Source of the DNA: Karalla daura
Taxonomy: Eukaryota > Chordata > Actinopteri > Chaetodontiformes > Leiognathidae
NCBI GenBank assembly: GCA_029224185.1
Contig: CM055207.1
Coordinates: 11,722,693-11,786,692 of the forward strand
DNA length: 64,000 bases
Direction: 5' to 3'
This document shows positions 13,836-31,626 of the stretch, piece after piece. A program made the translations under genes and the position numbers. The first letter of the stretch is position 1. The number at the start of each line of letters is the position of its first letter. The notes under the pieces were generated by a model. The model was not told the origin of the DNA, searched no databases, and saw only the letters and a list, made by a program, of their open reading frames with translations.

Positions 13836-16800
13836 CTACTATTATTTCAAAGGCAGAGAACATTCCGGCACATGTATTCATTTCATCCCGCTGCTGAGTT
13901 TAATAACAGTTAATTAACTGTTCTCCGCTACCATGTCAAAGTGCCCCCATATTATATCTGATTTATTACACAAGGCATAAAAGCAGAACATTTTGATCCC
14001 ACTCTGTGCCTCTATATCTGAAAAATGGCCAGTTTTGGGCTGTGTGGTAAATCATGTCCTAAATGTTGCTCATGTAACAGGAGCGGTTTTGAGGGAGAGC
14101 AAAAGCATTCAAGGCTTCAACCAGTGACTCAAGAAATCCATCTTTATAGTCTAGGCAGCATGCGTATAACAACCATCATTAATTCCAGGCATATATGATT
14201 GAATCTCACTGGAGAGGGGCTCGTACAAGTGTAACAATGTTTAGATTCAAATCATGCAACATGCTACAGAGCACTCAAGACCCCCACGCAAGCCAGTCAC
14301 AGGTTTCAAGCAAACCTCCTCCCCTCTGCATAAACATTGAGCTTTGCAGGGAGCTCTGCAGATAAACAAACCACTCTTCCTACAAGCAGGCGGTCAGGAA
14401 TAATGTTGCTCCTCAATATCACACGGTACATGCAATTCCCACATGAAACCTTGCACATTGCACAATGACAGGACAGCATGCCACCAGACGCTACGAAATA
14501 CAAATAGTCTGAGCACAGACTCGAACCAACATCAAAATCTACTTGATGTGGGCGCAGCTGAGGGGATGCAGCAGGGTAAGGCTGCTGCCGCCGGAGCTCA
14601 AAGCACCTCTGTGTGATCTGCAGCTCTGAACAGAGTGGACTCTCATTGTGCTGAGAGGCTCCGCGGGGAGAGAGGAGCCGGTGAGTCACCGCCACTCTGC
14701 TCTTTGTTGCTGACTGGGCAGGTCAACCTTGTGCTCCGAGAGCGTTTGATACGGCCGGGAGATTCTCTATTCACAGCCACAGCACAGGAAGCCAGCAACA
14801 TAAAGGTCTTATTATTACTTAGTCTACTGGAATGGTTGAAAAGAAACAAAAAAGGCACAAAGTGTAAAATGCACCACAGCTCGATTAGGATTTTAAGTGA
14901 ATATGCTAAGAATTAAATGCAAACTTTAAAACAAAAAAAGGTAGGTCTCTATCCAAGTTCCATAAAAGGCAGAGTGTTCAAGAAAACTGGAGCTGCCCTG
15001 GTCTATTTGAGTCCCCACCACATACCAGAAGCATCTCTGCTGCTGTAATTTTGTGACTACCACAAGGAAAAAGAGGAAGCAACAAAACCAATCCAAACTG
15101 CAAGAGTCTCCTAGGATGTGAAATCTTACGTGTGAGACGTGGAGCGCTCTGAGCTTCGAGATCCCTTTCTCTGCTGCTTGTTTGCCGCCATGGTCCACAG
15201 GAGTGTGAGAACTTGGCATCACATTTAAAAAGAAATCTTCCTCTTTTGGATGCCTCTTGTCCACCACCCCCAAGTCGCATGGGAAACACCCCTCGCGCAG
15301 GCTCAAAGTGCCCGGCTGCTTGGCATTGGCCAGAAACTACAGGAGCTCAGACTACGTCCTGCTCGGCCCCCGTCCGGTCTCCTAAATGCTGCTGGGGAGC
15401 AGAGTCAGGCAAGGAGTCTCAAGTCTCTACGGAGGGGACCGGGGGGAAGTGGTGGTACATCTGGCAGCCAGATGGCCAAAGTTCAGCTGCCTTTCACAGG
15501 GAGAGGCACAGAGACGATACAGTCCACTCCTACACCGTACAGCAACACGCTGGGATGATAACTCACCCGATCGGACTATGTAGAAGTCACTTATCAAGAA
15601 CAAAAACCACTGAACATTTCCTGGCAGCGGCTTATCAAGCGTTGAGGGCGACAGGACGACCTTTTGGTATTGTTTGAAGCTGTAAATTCAAGATCCTTGG
15701 TTTAAGACTGATGTCGCAAGGAGCTCCAGGAACTTGTGGTGGTCACTAGCTTCAGAGTTTAATAGACTAAACAGATGATTATGCTCTGTCTATTTCTCAG
15801 TATTAAAGTGGCAGTGAAGCTGCTTTGCTGCTGTTGCAATTTGTCAAACTCTTATCCAAATTTAGCACCGACTTTGGCAGAAATTCCAGAAAGTCTGCTG
15901 TCACTATCATCAGTCTCTAAGAACTAGTGCATTAAGATAACACATTTGGGGCACTAATTTTTCAGCCAGGTCCGACTAAGGCAATGCAGGAGAAGATGAC
16001 ATAATCAAAACAGAGTCAGCCAAACCTCAACTGGACAAAAACCACTGGTCTAATCGCATCTGACACAAAAGTGACATGGAAAAAAGCATGACGCATTTAT
16101 ATTAGTTCCATTTATTAATCCTAATCGTTCCACACGTTTTCCGTCTCCATATTGTAGCAAAACCTTCTTATGGTCTTTTTTTTTTTTACTTCAATTTCCA
16201 CATGGAGTGGAAAATCTATATACAAGGTATTTATGCACCATGAATATATGTCTGTTGATTTTTCTGTAAATATCTTTTAAAAATATTTTAATAGATTTAA
16301 AAAATGTATTTTTAGAGAATCTATCATAGGATGCTTGGTTAGGGAAAGGACATAGGGTGATGTATGCTGTACAGCTCATAGAGGCATTTTGAGATGGGAT
16401 GTGACAGATAAATATTACTTGACCAGACTTGAAAAAAAATGCCAATGAAAATAAAATGTTGCATCTGTGGTGCAATATCAAAAAAAATGAAGTTTAGGTA
16501 CAAAATGAGACATAAGAGATAAACATTGCATAACAAAATGTCTTTCTCTGTCTGTTGAAACAGCCCAGAGCTTTGCATTCTTCACAGTAAAGAGCATTAC
16601 ATTGCAAACCTTTTTCGATCTCTGTCACTTTAAGGACATTTAATCAGTAGGTTTCGTTCACCCTCTACCACAGTCATGCATGATAATATGCATGTTCCTA
16701 TGCAGCTCAGTGGAAGGCTATAAAACACTCAAACAACAGATCCTGACACTATCCTCATCCGCACGAGAACTTCCTATATTTTCTCCCATGTGCTGTTGTT

Positions 16801-19377
16801 ATTTGCACAGCACTCGGCGAGCCAAAATGAAACTTCCTCACAGCGGCTTCGCTTTTACAGGCCACTGAGATTATTAAAGCCGTGGCATGCGCAGCAGCTT
16901 GCTCACGGACACAACAAAAACCCTCCTCTGTCCTACCTTCCAGCCTGTCACCCCTGATCCAAAACCATGGCGTGTTTGCGACCATACGGAAGTTGCTGCT
17001 ACACGCACGCCGAGCTCGTCAGGCGCACTGATTTCAGCCAGGGTAGGCCTGGCGGAGCAGGCGGGCAGCTGGGGCGGAGGCCTGAGTAGAAATAGCCCTC
17101 AGTCATAAACATCCTCCTGGAGATCCAATCAAGGCAACTCATCAGAGTGGCTGTTTATGCCACATGTCGACCAGAGTGGTGTCATACCACTCGCAAGCCA
17201 ATAAAACCACAAGACAAACTCGGATTTCCTCTACCGTGACGTGGGGCAACAGCATAATAAAGCAAGTGACCAAACATAGAGGGGACAATTCTGAGTTGAC
17301 CTACAAGCGCCAGCCAGCCGCTGAATGGAGGAATCAGAGGTAACGATGTTTGAAAAACACTGATTGCGCAGTGAGAATAAGGCCATGGAAACTGGAACCT
17401 CCTGCCAGCCGAGTGGCATTGCTCCATTCAGGGCAACCCCATTTAAATTCAGCCAGTGTCCCAACTTCGCTGTAGCAACGTCTTCAGACAAAAGAGCCTG
17501 AGCGCAGACAGGAAGGAGTGTGCAGCTGCAGGATGCATCTGTTGCTGGCCCCGAGGAAGGATGCAGAGCGCTCTTCATTCACAAGAGATGCAGGGGTTCA
17601 AGAGAGATGGGTATCATGCTGCAGTGCTTTGGGGAGATCTTTCAACACGACTTCCCATTTCAAGATGGAGAAAGGAGCCACGAGTGTCGGGAAAGAAACA
17701 GTGAGTCGGAATTCAATGCAACTCGCTTTCTTGGCAACGTTGCTCATCTCATTCAAGGAGCCTGGGCATTCCTGGTCTCCACGGAGGCCACTCGTTCAGT
17801 CTGCCAATGTTAAGCTGAGAGCTGCTGGCTGCACACAACCACACAAAAACAACACACTCATGCGAATATAGCATCTTTTCAAGGCCATGCCACATTTATC
17901 CTCATACTTTCGGAAACAACAACGCATGCAGGAGAGTGCAAAAGACTGTTGAGCCATACTCAGAAAACTAATTTAGTCGCTCGGATGTTAGTCTTATTTA
18001 TGACAATGACACATTGTCTCTCAGTCTCTCACTCATCACAGGAGACCAATGCACCCCTGTCACACCTCCCTCCCCTGCAGAGGAAGTGTAAGCACACCTT
18101 GACAGGAAATGCTTACTTGTACTCTCTGAAACTTCCTCCCTGCAGCTGTACACATATTTCACCAATGAGGTGAAGGGTTACATGCAGGCGTGATTCCACA
18201 GGACATTGCTAGTTCCTCAACCAAATATCAGTGCAGCGCGGAAATGAGCTCAGCGCTTCCTCTGCAGAAATCTTTTTCTTTTTCACACCCCCCTCTGCCC
18301 CTCCCGGAACGCTCCAAAAGCCTCATTGTGAGTTTGTGTCAACTCACAGCTCTGATGTTTGTTTTTGTCCAAAATGAAATCGTCCAGAAGCCTGTTCACA
18401 AGGTTCCTGTGGCAAAGAAAAAGGAAGCCGGTGCGATGCATTGTTCAGCGCCGCAGCTTCCAAATCTAATCTAACTGCTGCAAATAGTTCGCGCTGCGAG
18501 ATGAAGTCGAGATAAAGAGCACAAACTGGCTGTTACTTAAAGACTTAAAGCACCATTTCCTCAGTCAAAGACGGATCTGCTGGGAGTCCAACAGACTGTG
18601 GGTCTGAAGAGAAAACAGCATAAATCACATGGAAGACCTTGTGCATTCTTGCTTTCATCACAGCCTGACACTGAGCTGCTAAAAAGGGGTGTGCAAATCT
18701 ATTTTTAAAACCCTGCCTGTAATTTATTTCAATTTAAGATGGCACTGTTTTTCCCCCTATGATTTTCAGACTGCAGCAATGTGGCTTCCACCTCTCTCTA
18801 GACCACAGCGTCCGACCACGATATTCTGTCAGCACCACCAGCGAGACTGACAGCAGCTCTGCTTGTCAAAACCTCAGCAAACCTTGCCAACAGACACGTC
18901 CTGACACCAGTTTGTTAACACATTTCACTTCGGCTCACCGCTTATGATGAAAACGGTAAACTTGCACTTGCGCAAGCACATCCTGATGTTGCAGTTGCTT
19001 TTTTTTTTCTCCTAAGTTGGCGTGTCAGAGTCCTGTTGAGCAGGACAAGGCGCTGGTCCTATGCTGGAGGAATGAGAGCTCATAAACACTTCCGAGAAGA
19101 GACTACAGGCATCACATGTCATGGGGAACATAATACATGTGGCTATGTGCATTCAAACATGGGAGTAGAGATTCACAGCGATAGCATTTAACTCAGTCCT
19201 GAATTAAAATAATGTGTCAGCTTAACCTGAAATCTCTGTTAATTTCTTTTTTTTGTTTTAAATCATGCCTGTCACGCTTGTTGTGATTCTTCGCACACAT
19301 CCTGCGAGTCAACCACACACCTGCAACGGGGGCTCGAGTATCACAACACGGAGAACTTAAAAGTGCCACAACTATAC

Positions 19378-19637
19378 CTGACATTCAGCTGAGGAGTCCA
19401 CCATCCAAGAGGTGCTTGAGTCTCTGAAGAGAGCAAAGGGGGTGGATAAAAAAAAGAAAAAAAGGAGAATAGGCAGAAAATAGTGGGTTAAAAATAACCA
19501 AAATGACAGCTCTCCAGCAGGCAGCAGCACCAATCTCAGTCAGACATCCTCGCTGGCATCTCCCTCCGTGTGTGTGTCTCTCTCTCTCTCTGATCTGTGA
19601 GACAATCTGTCGCTGCCCACTGATCGCACTACTGCAG
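19378..19637 (-). other. pald1: Candidate untranslated first exon of PALD1
   Basis: On the minus strand a TATAAG box (19665-19670) is followed by about 290 bases that end in CAG at 19378 and a donor GTATAG. The proposed transcription start near 19637 is an estimate, 28-33 bases after the box. The exon would splice to the acceptor just upstream of the PALD1 start codon. Nothing but position and consensus supports this; the CpG-rich patch near 23360 is a rival promoter. Confidence 0.25.
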
Positions 19638-19664
19638 GCGATGGTCTTGCATCATTAAGGCGTC

Positions 19665-19670
19665 CTTATA
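19665..19670 (-). promoter_or_regulatory. Possible TATA box for PALD1
   Basis: The minus strand reads TATAAG, flanked by CTCGCT and GACGCC. It faces PALD1 and is 6.9 kb upstream of its start codon. Confidence 0.25.
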
Positions 19671-22600
19671 AGCGAGTCAGTGAAGGTGTCCTTCAGTGAG
19701 GACAGATCCCAGACAGGCACTCAGCAGAACCGGGGAGGAGGAGGTGGAGGAGGAGGAGGAGGAGGAGGGGAGGGGGCTGCACAACTATCCGTCTCCCTTT
19801 TGCTGGTTTTCTGTTCTTTATTTCTATGCATCTCCAGTGCGTGAGGTGCAAGGCAGCCTGCGCATGCTGGGATTTGTGTGTATGTGTGTGTGTGGGGATG
19901 TGTAAAGAGGATGTGGAGGCGGACCCTCTGTGGCTTACTCATCATTCACTCCACTGTCCAATCACTACCGGAGCCTCCTGGCAGCACAATGCCTCCCACA
20001 CATGGCAGACCTTTTACCAACAGCCTCAAACGCAGAAATGAAACCTTCACTTAATAAAGTCATAACAATCAGACAGAGCCGTTAACCCTCTCCCACACGA
20101 CGCCAGGCGTGATGACAGCCAGTCATAACTGCAGGTGGACGGCATCGTGTGAGCCTAATTCACTACGATGCTGTAATTACTCCATTCATTAGCAGTTGAC
20201 ACGTCCCAGGTTAAAGGCAAACAGGCTTACAGCTGGGCAAATACTCGGACTTAAGCTGGAGTTTCAGCTGCAAAGAAGCGGCTGTGTGCTCTACCTCTTG
20301 TGGTTGTAACCCTGAGGTCAGACCAGCTCATCTCAAACCCAGTGTCCCGTTTCATCCTGTGGGCTGTGCAGAGCAAGAACAAAGCCAGCAGAGCCTGGTG
20401 ATATAATACCTGCGCGGGCAGAGGCATTTCACCAGTGCTGATGAACACACCTGACAATAGCTACCACTCCACCATCAAACGTACCCTGAGTATGTTTCCT
20501 ACTGAAGTTACTGAAATCTACGGCCTGTCACAAGATCATGTCCACATTGAGATTATGTGCACACGAAGTGCGCGGTTTTTGCGTTATGGATGTAAAATCG
20601 ACAGTTGCCACACCTGTTCCTTCCTTCCTGCTGCGGCACCAGCCAAGACTGATGTTCTTGCGAAACGCTGAATGTGAAACCCGCCCAAGCCACGCAAGAG
20701 AAAAAAAAAAGGGGTTCACTCTAGTGAGTGAGCAATCATTGACGTGATTTGGTCTTTCTGACCCTGATTCCGTTGAGACTGGCATCAGATCATTGAGAAA
20801 CAAGGGGTTGCTGTACGTGTCATGAAGAGTCCATGAGAAATCAAGGTGTTAAAAGCATGACATATTCTGGTGCTCTCACAGCATAACTTCCGTCCATTTT
20901 TCCCCCCCAATAACGTGAAAAAGTAGATCACAGTTTGGACTGAGAGGATGTTCTGTGACAGAAGACGAAAACTTCCTCTCTGCTCAACGTCGCCTGTGGA
21001 AAAACAAGGAGCATACGGCTAACATCACCTGTCCAGTGGAACCTGGTATCTGTCTCAACCCTGCCACCAAAACGCCATTTTGCTTTAAATCGCATAACAG
21101 AGACAGGAAAGGAGGAGATGACACGGAAAATATTTCACATATGTCTAAGCCTCAGGTGAAATATGAGGACATTACCGGCAAATCTATTCTTTCCCTAGAA
21201 GTTCTAAATATGTCACCAGTGCTGGGACTCTTGGGAGGTGACATGACAAAGTACAGAGAAACAGAAATATGAAGCTTCATCTGAGACCAGTGATCAAATG
21301 TGACACCTTGTGGTTGAGATTATCCATTGCACTTGAGTGTGTGTAAGGGATTTCTTATCACTTAAGACACAGACGTTCATAATCTTATGGCAGCGACATC
21401 AAACTGGTGTTCGTATAGTGAAGTACTTACTATTTTAACAGCACTGAATGGGGATCGATGCAAGCAAGATATTTCAGATTGCCCCAACAAATCCTGCTTT
21501 ATTATGGGGTTTAATTTGTCGAAGCTACACTGTAGCCGAAGAAAATGCGAAACTAACTTTGGCCATGCATTTGGAATAACCCTGGAACTCATCATTTCTT
21601 AACATTAGAGTAATGACGAAAGTCAACAGACATCACCAACTTTACAGCGAGATCCAGGGGGAATTGTTTGCAGCATTTCTTTTCTGCCCTCCTTATCAAG
21701 ATCAACCCACGCATAAACGACTCAATCATTTATGATCCGGGTGTCCATTCATTGAGGAGTTTCATGCTCTCACTGGTGATTAATTGTGACGCCGGAGGTT
21801 TAATCGGCACTCTCGGTTTGTCAGGAACCAGTTTCTGTCTTCCACCCCCTCAAGGGGATATTGAGGGTAAAGTGATATGAACAGAAGAGACCGGGCCCAG
21901 CTGCATGGGCTCACTCAAACAAAGGCTGGGACTGCAGTACATCAAAGCCTGCATCATGTGCTTTGTCTTACTCTTCGACTTCCCAGACTTTGGATCACAA
22001 CTAATGGGAATAAAGAAGACATCTCGGGGCATCTTATGAATGCTGATCATTTGTTTGCGATGAAGAAAAGAACAATTTCGCACACAATTACCATCATGTT
22101 TCTAGGTCTTCTTCATTGTACCTTTTACTTTTACTATAGTGGAGATATATGCACATTCTGGTTAGATGTTACATTTTCTTAGCCTATACTTAAAGCAATA
22201 AAGTTTAATCCAATTTAATATAAGTCACAACACTAGTCCAAAATTGTCACTGAATTGCATTCATGAGAGGCTGAACTTTTGCAGACTACTTTTTTGCTGC
22301 CCATAAGCTAATGACATCATCACTTCTTGGCTATTACATAGTGTCCTTCAGTGAGGAGGCTTAAGAACATTAACAAATTTGCACCGATGGTGCACTGACT
22401 AGCTCGACATGGATGCCGACTACATCTCTCTGTCTACAGCGAAAACATGCAGTTACATTTAAGCTAAATTCATCTTTGTACTTTTTCTGGTTACACAAAA
22501 TACGTCCAAGCCAGCTTATTCAAAGTGACTTCCAAAGGAGAAAAAACATTTGACCTACATCAGAAAAGAGACCATAGTGTAACAATCACACTTCTCCACA

Positions 22601-23358
22601 TTCTGACTATCAAGGGATGGAAGGACAGAAGTGCGAGTACTTAGGCAAGTGCAGAGTTTAAGCATGAGTAAAGAGGAGATAGCAGTAGGAGAAGGGTGAG
22701 GAGAAGGTGAAGAGAAGGTGCAGCTGGTTTTAAAAGTCTTGCAATGTGTCTTTGATGAGTTGCAGATGCCGTTTTATGGCACCCATCCACTGCAGGCTGC
22801 ACAAACACAATGACTCAGACAACCCCGTGCATGAAAAATGAACGTTTTTCACCACAGTTTATCTTTGAGTGTGTTGGCCTGGTTGTTGGAGATTGCCCAG
22901 CTCTTTACCCATCACCAACCATGCACTGCAGCAGTGCAGCATGGACGGCATAGAGGCAGAGAGGTGGGGGGTGCAGAGCACATGTCCGCCCCAGAGAGCA
23001 CACAAACACCCCGCATCTAGTAAACTCTGCTAAACGCTGCAAACCCCTCACGATGCATGGGATGCACGGGCCAAACCCCCCTCCTGTAAGTGTTTGGGCT
23101 CCCCAGCATCCACAAAAGGCCAGTGGCGATCGCGTCCAGGCTACAACAACAAACAGCAGTAAACTTCACAGCGACTCACCATTTCAGGGCGAAAAAGGCG
23201 TCGGAGCCTTCACGGAAACGGGTTTCAGAGCTGTGCGCGTCACCATGCGTTCACACCCCGGCGAAAATGCAGAAAAACGCGTGTGGATTCATTGATGTAT
23301 ATTTTTCGCTTCTTTCTCGGGTAAATTTACGAGGAAAAAGGAGTTTGCAGTGTGGAAC

Positions 23359-23370
23359 CGCGCATGCGCA
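23359..23370. promoter_or_regulatory. Perfect NRF1-type palindrome in a CpG-rich patch
   Basis: CGCGCATGCGCA fits the NRF1 consensus YGCGCAYGCGCR at every position. It lies in a 400-base region (about 22980-23400) with many more CpGs than its surroundings. It sits 1.8 kb upstream of nodal and in the right place to drive PALD1 on the other strand. Confidence 0.5.
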
Positions 23371-25078
23371 GTTCTGCACTCTTTGCCCGTGCCCAACTCT
23401 TAATTATTCACATCTTAAAGCTTTGTTAAAAGGCTCTCCCCTGATTTTTTTTAACATTGTGTCATACAATAACGGTGTCGAAGCCTAGGAATAATGTTTA
23501 TAATGATTAGAAAAACAATATCATCAAAAGTAGTGCAAGCGGCCATCTATTCATACTCGTGACCATGGGAATCACTGTTAAGGTTGCAGTACATCGATTT
23601 TGTTGGGGTTTATTGTACTCGTTATTGTTGCTTTCGATTCAGTTGCTTTTGGTCTTGGTGGTGCTGCTGTTTTTGTTACTACTGTCGTCACTGCTCTTTC
23701 TCTACTTTCTACCAACTGCAACTAATTAAATTCATGAACTAAACAATATTAAGTGTTTTCCCCCATGCAATAGGTGAATACAATATTTGAAGAATAAAGG
23801 TATAGTGAACGATTCTCCAAGACAATAAACAATATAAACTCAGTATGCACAGTGTCTGCATATTTAAGTGAAGCTCAGGAAATATAAATGCCATAAAGAG
23901 AGATAAGGCGGCCATTTCCTGTTTCCTGGGCTAAATATTGAGTTTTCATTTAGTTTATCTTATTTGCTGGTGCATTTCTTTCTAATCTCACTGTGAATCT
24001 CTTATCTTAATGTCCCTGTGAACCCTGTGTGCATGCGCATACAAATCATATATCATTACCGAAAACTAACGTGCAGCACTGAACAAACCAGACAGATTAA
24101 TTATTTAACAGATGTTTAATAACACACACGAGGACTTCAACAGGACTACTATTCATTTTAACTTATTGATACAGCTGCTGCTTTCTTTGTACATACACCG
24201 TTCACAAGTTTGGCGCAATTTGCACACAAGATTTTTCACTCCACACATCTATTGCTACATCCTGGACATAGTCTTTTTTTAGCACCAGTGCACAAAAATC
24301 CTATGTGTTTTGCATTTGTATTTCTCTAAAAATTACTTTATTAGCTATCCCTCGTTGATATTTTGTGTCCTGTTGTTCTGTATAAGTGTGTTTTCAATGT
24401 ACTGGGTTGTTTCTTGTTTGCTGGGGGGAATTTACTGTGTTGTCACTTCAGTTGCTTGACAACGTCCAGACCAACTGAGTTAATATAGTTTGTCGTGTTT
24501 AGCTGACAAAAAGTGGCATCAATGCAGCTTTAGGCATTAAAGCAGTAATGTATATGAGACTGTCTTGCTAACCTTTGTAACGTTTCTATCATTGTTCTTA
24601 TATAAATGCAGCAGTTCGAGAAGTAAAAGTAACACCTTACTTGAGATAAAGTGCAAAATTTTCTTTTTTTTGCATTTTTAATATCGTATGCAAAGGTACA
24701 CAAAGGTACAGGAAGGGGTTGCACTCCTTTACAGATAATTGTCTATATAAAATCCTGATCAACTCTTATATGTTAATGTTTCCTTCAGCCCAGTATCTCC
24801 TCCCCATAGTCCATTCCAGACTGCATTACACTATGGGAAAGCCTAACAATTAGTGTTCGGCAAACAGCTGAAACAATTAATCCACGCATGGGGACTGCAG
24901 AACATGGTGCAAACACACAAAAAAAAGTTCCTGTAAACACGCACCCAGGCGCCTCATTACCACCTGAATGGATGATGAGCTGTCAGGTAACAAGTCTTGA
25001 GCACGTATGTCAATTTCCTTTAATGTTCTCAGCTACTTGTTAAACATGAAAGGGGGTGGGTAAAGGGGTTGCAGGCAC

Positions 25079-25086
25079 TATATAAG
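25079..25086 (+). promoter_or_regulatory. TATA box of the nodal gene
   Basis: TATATAAG lies 49 bases before the nodal start codon. Transcription would begin near 25110 and leave a leader of about 25 bases. This excludes the in-frame upstream ATG at 25069 and fixes the start at 25135. Confidence 0.75.
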
Positions 25087-25134
25087 ACACCCCTAATCTT
25101 CCCGGTAGAGGAATTTGTCATTTGTCATCCAAAC

Positions 25135-28924
<3,790 letters not shown>

Positions 28925-28986
28925 CAGCTGCAACCAGCACCGACTGCGACCTATCACCAACAAAAGATGACACTTAGCCAGAAGGA

Positions 28987-28992
28987 AATAAA
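28987..28992 (+). terminator. Polyadenylation signal of nodal
   Basis: AATAAA lies 63 bases after the nodal stop codon. ATTAAA-like copies near 29275 could give a longer 3' UTR. Confidence 0.6.
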
Positions 28993-30559
28993 GCTCTTTG
29001 ATAATCGTCCCTATGCACTGAGAGACTGTAGCTGATCTATGTGCAGATGGGAATTTTAATTTGTGACATGAAATTTATCAAACATTGTTTGAAAAAGATG
29101 TGCTGAGGTACAAGCTTTCTGTGTGCGGTTGTCACCATCTTGTGTGCAGCTTTATTCCCCGTATCAGTTTCATCAATGTAAACATTAAATGACAATGTTG
29201 TTGAATATCCCAGCACTGTTTTTGTTGTACAGTACAACGTGTGTAACTGTAAATGAATGTATATTTATTGTAAATATTAAAAGAGTTGTATTTATGTACA
29301 TTTTACACATAGAAAGTGTACTTTGTTATGTTTTATCACATACTGGTAGGCCTATATACTCTCCTCTGCTATGTTTGGCACTGAAAGCTGAATATCCAAA
29401 CTACTGGTACCAGTTGCAAACTGATTGATGGGTGTTGTCATACTTGTTACTGGGTTAGTTTGATTTCCTACCATAAAGACAGCATACTTGCAAATATGAA
29501 ATAGAAAAGCACCGACACACCAAAAACAGGTGGACTCTTCTAGTTTTAGGGTATTTCAGTCCATTCACAGTGACTCATGGCAAAACTAGCTAGCCCTGCG
29601 CTGCATGGTGGAGGGATATCCAGCAAATACTGTAAGGTGCACAACAATGGTAAACTAAGTTCTATTCTTCTGAAGCCAGAAAGCTTATTGTATTCAAATC
29701 CTTTGAAAATACACTGACTAACCAGGAATTTTCCCAGTCATGACCATTACACTGGTCAAACTGGGAATAGTTGAACAGGAGGCAGAGGTGAGACAATGTT
29801 TAACTTCCTAATATCAGTCTCCTGGAAATATTTATTTTGAGAAATGCTGCATTCAGATTGCTATAAAACACATGTAAACTAGAGAAGTATATGTATGTGT
29901 GTGTTGGTAGATTGAGACGCAGTCTCAAGGCAAAGTAATGTTACTTTATTGTCCTCTGGAGGGGGATTTTCTCTGTCAAGTTGTTTAACTATGTCAGATG
30001 CCGGATGGCTACAACATTTTACAATTGAATGAAATCTAGACAGAAGTTAACATTTTTCAGCCTAAATCCTTCACCACTGTGAAAGATGTGTTCTCACCCT
30101 GTGGTCAAAAATTTCAGCATATGTCAGCGATCTAGTTTTTAACATGTTCTTGTTTTTATTGCTTACATACTGTAATTTATTGTTTCTAAGTCTGTTTATC
30201 AAGTGTTCTTATCTTTTTTTATTCTTAACAAATACAACACAATTTGGGGTTTCAAAATGTGCCTTACAAAGAAATTTACTCGACAAGAATGGAAATGTGA
30301 TAGAACAAATAAGAAATAAAATATGGTTAAGTAGTGAAATTATCCAATACAGCCGTGTGAAACGTTTTAATTCGGTGATGAAAATTCTTAAAGTGACTGC
30401 CTCGCGTGCGTTATTGAGCTGCGTCTGCGGCGTGAAAGCGCAGGGTTGATGCTCACGAATGGGCTGGTGAATGAGCTGCTAGCCGGCTTTTAGCTTGTAG
30501 CTCAGCTCTTAGCTTAGCACGTGCCTCGCCGTACAACTGTCGCTGGGAAACCACGACAT

Positions 30560-30748
30560 TTACAACGTTCTTTTCACGCTCTCATGTCAGGTGTTTCTAC
30601 CGATTCTCTTAGTAATGTAGTAAAGCAGCGACTGTGAGGTGAAGTCCTCCTTCTCCGTGGCTAAAAATACACACCCACCAAATTAGACTGTGGCTTGCTA
30701 ACCATAGCAGCTGCCAGGGCTCTGACAGTAGCTTCTAGATTTTGGGGG
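30560..30748 (+). other. lrrc20: Candidate untranslated exon 1 of LRRC20 (5' border approximate)
   Basis: A CpG-containing stretch ends at a consensus donor TGGGG|GTAAGT. The next acceptor on the same strand, CCATAG|GAACAG at 31608, opens the exon with the LRRC20 start codon. The transcription start is unknown, so the left border is a guess. Confidence 0.4.
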
Positions 30749-31104
30749 GTAAGTGGCTTCTTGGCGTGGATTTTAATGAAATAATTGCGTACTTGATAAT
30801 AGCTCATATGGGTGTATATGCACGTGGTCAAGAGAGTGGAGCTATGGGCAGTGCAGAGTTGTTTTCATGTTTGCTTGGAGGAATTCCCTGTATGGGAACT
30901 TCAGTTTCTGGACAAAGTGTAGAACAAATGATACTCATATGTTACATACAGTTTGCTTCGTTAAACTGGCAAAAAGTAGCATGCAATGAATGTTTTGTCA
31001 TTGAAGTGATATATGAGTTAGTCCTTATTGTTTGTGCTGTCATGTAAATATGTTAATATAGCTGTGGAAGAAGTGATAGTCTTAAGTGAAAGTATCTATT
31101 TGTC

Positions 31105-31130
31105 TGTATGTATGTATGTATGTATGTATG

Positions 31131-31213
<83 letters not shown>

Positions 31214-31214
31214 A
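31105..31214 (+). repeat. (GTAT)n-(CTAT)n compound microsatellite
   Basis: About 6 units of GTAT are followed by about 21 units of CTAT, in the putative first intron of LRRC20. Confidence 0.97.
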
Positions 31215-31626
31215 CACAAAATTACAATAACATCACAGTTATTACAAGAATGTCATCAGTGTTGTAACGTCCACCGAGTACTGCTATTTAATCCTTCAAT
31301 TGTAATCCGAAAATGATTTAGTGATATTTTGTACTATCACACTACTTTTAGAAACATCTCACCCTCAGGGAATATTAATGGCAGTTCACAGTGAATATGT
31401 ACTTAGTGTAAGGGGATTTGTCTTGTTTCCTCTGGCTATTAATAGGATCCTATAGCTCATACTGAGTCGAGTCAGTGATAAATGGACAATACATTTTTGA
31501 TGAGGTGGATAATGAAGTAAAGCCCCAAGAATATGGAAAGTGCAAACCCAATATTGATTCAAATAAGTTTAAACTGCATTAAAAATGTTGCATCCCCCCT
31601 TTCCATAGGAACAGTAATAACAGAAA

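Larger units (their letters stand above)
12755..25078. other. Intergenic spacer between PALD1 and nodal, with probable PALD1 5' exon(s)
   Basis: No coding exon was recognised on either strand. Because the likely acceptor GGCAG lies just upstream of the PALD1 start codon (about 12772), at least one untranslated PALD1 exon should lie in this interval. Candidates are a minus-strand TATAAG box at 19665-19670 with a donor at 19378, and a CpG-rich patch with an NRF1-type palindrome at 23359-23370. Repeats include GGA-rich sequence at 19736-19775 and a duplicated interspersed element at 13466-13835. Scattered open frames (15213-15677, 20955-21272) look like chance. Confidence 0.6.
28993..31608. other. 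Spacer between nodal and LRRC20, including the probable LRRC20 first exon
   Basis: There is no coding exon here. About 30400-30750 is richer in CpG than its surroundings and ends in a strong donor (GTAAGT at 30749). It is the likely promoter and untranslated first exon of LRRC20, which would splice to the acceptor CATAG at 31608. A GTAT/CTAT array lies at 31105-31214. No EIF4EBP2-like reading was found, although that gene sits here in human. Confidence 0.55.

Noticed and set aside
15213..15677. 154-residue plus-strand open frame
   Set aside because: Low-quality composition, no domain, no splice partners and an overlapping antisense frame.
25069..25134. In-frame upstream ATG that would lengthen nodal by 22 residues
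   Set aside because: It lies before the TATA box, and the extension has no signal-peptide character; 25135 follows the box and starts a clean signal peptide.
28969..28976. GACACTTA in the nodal 3' UTR as a miR-430 site
   Set aside because: The seed match requires GCACTT; the second base differs.
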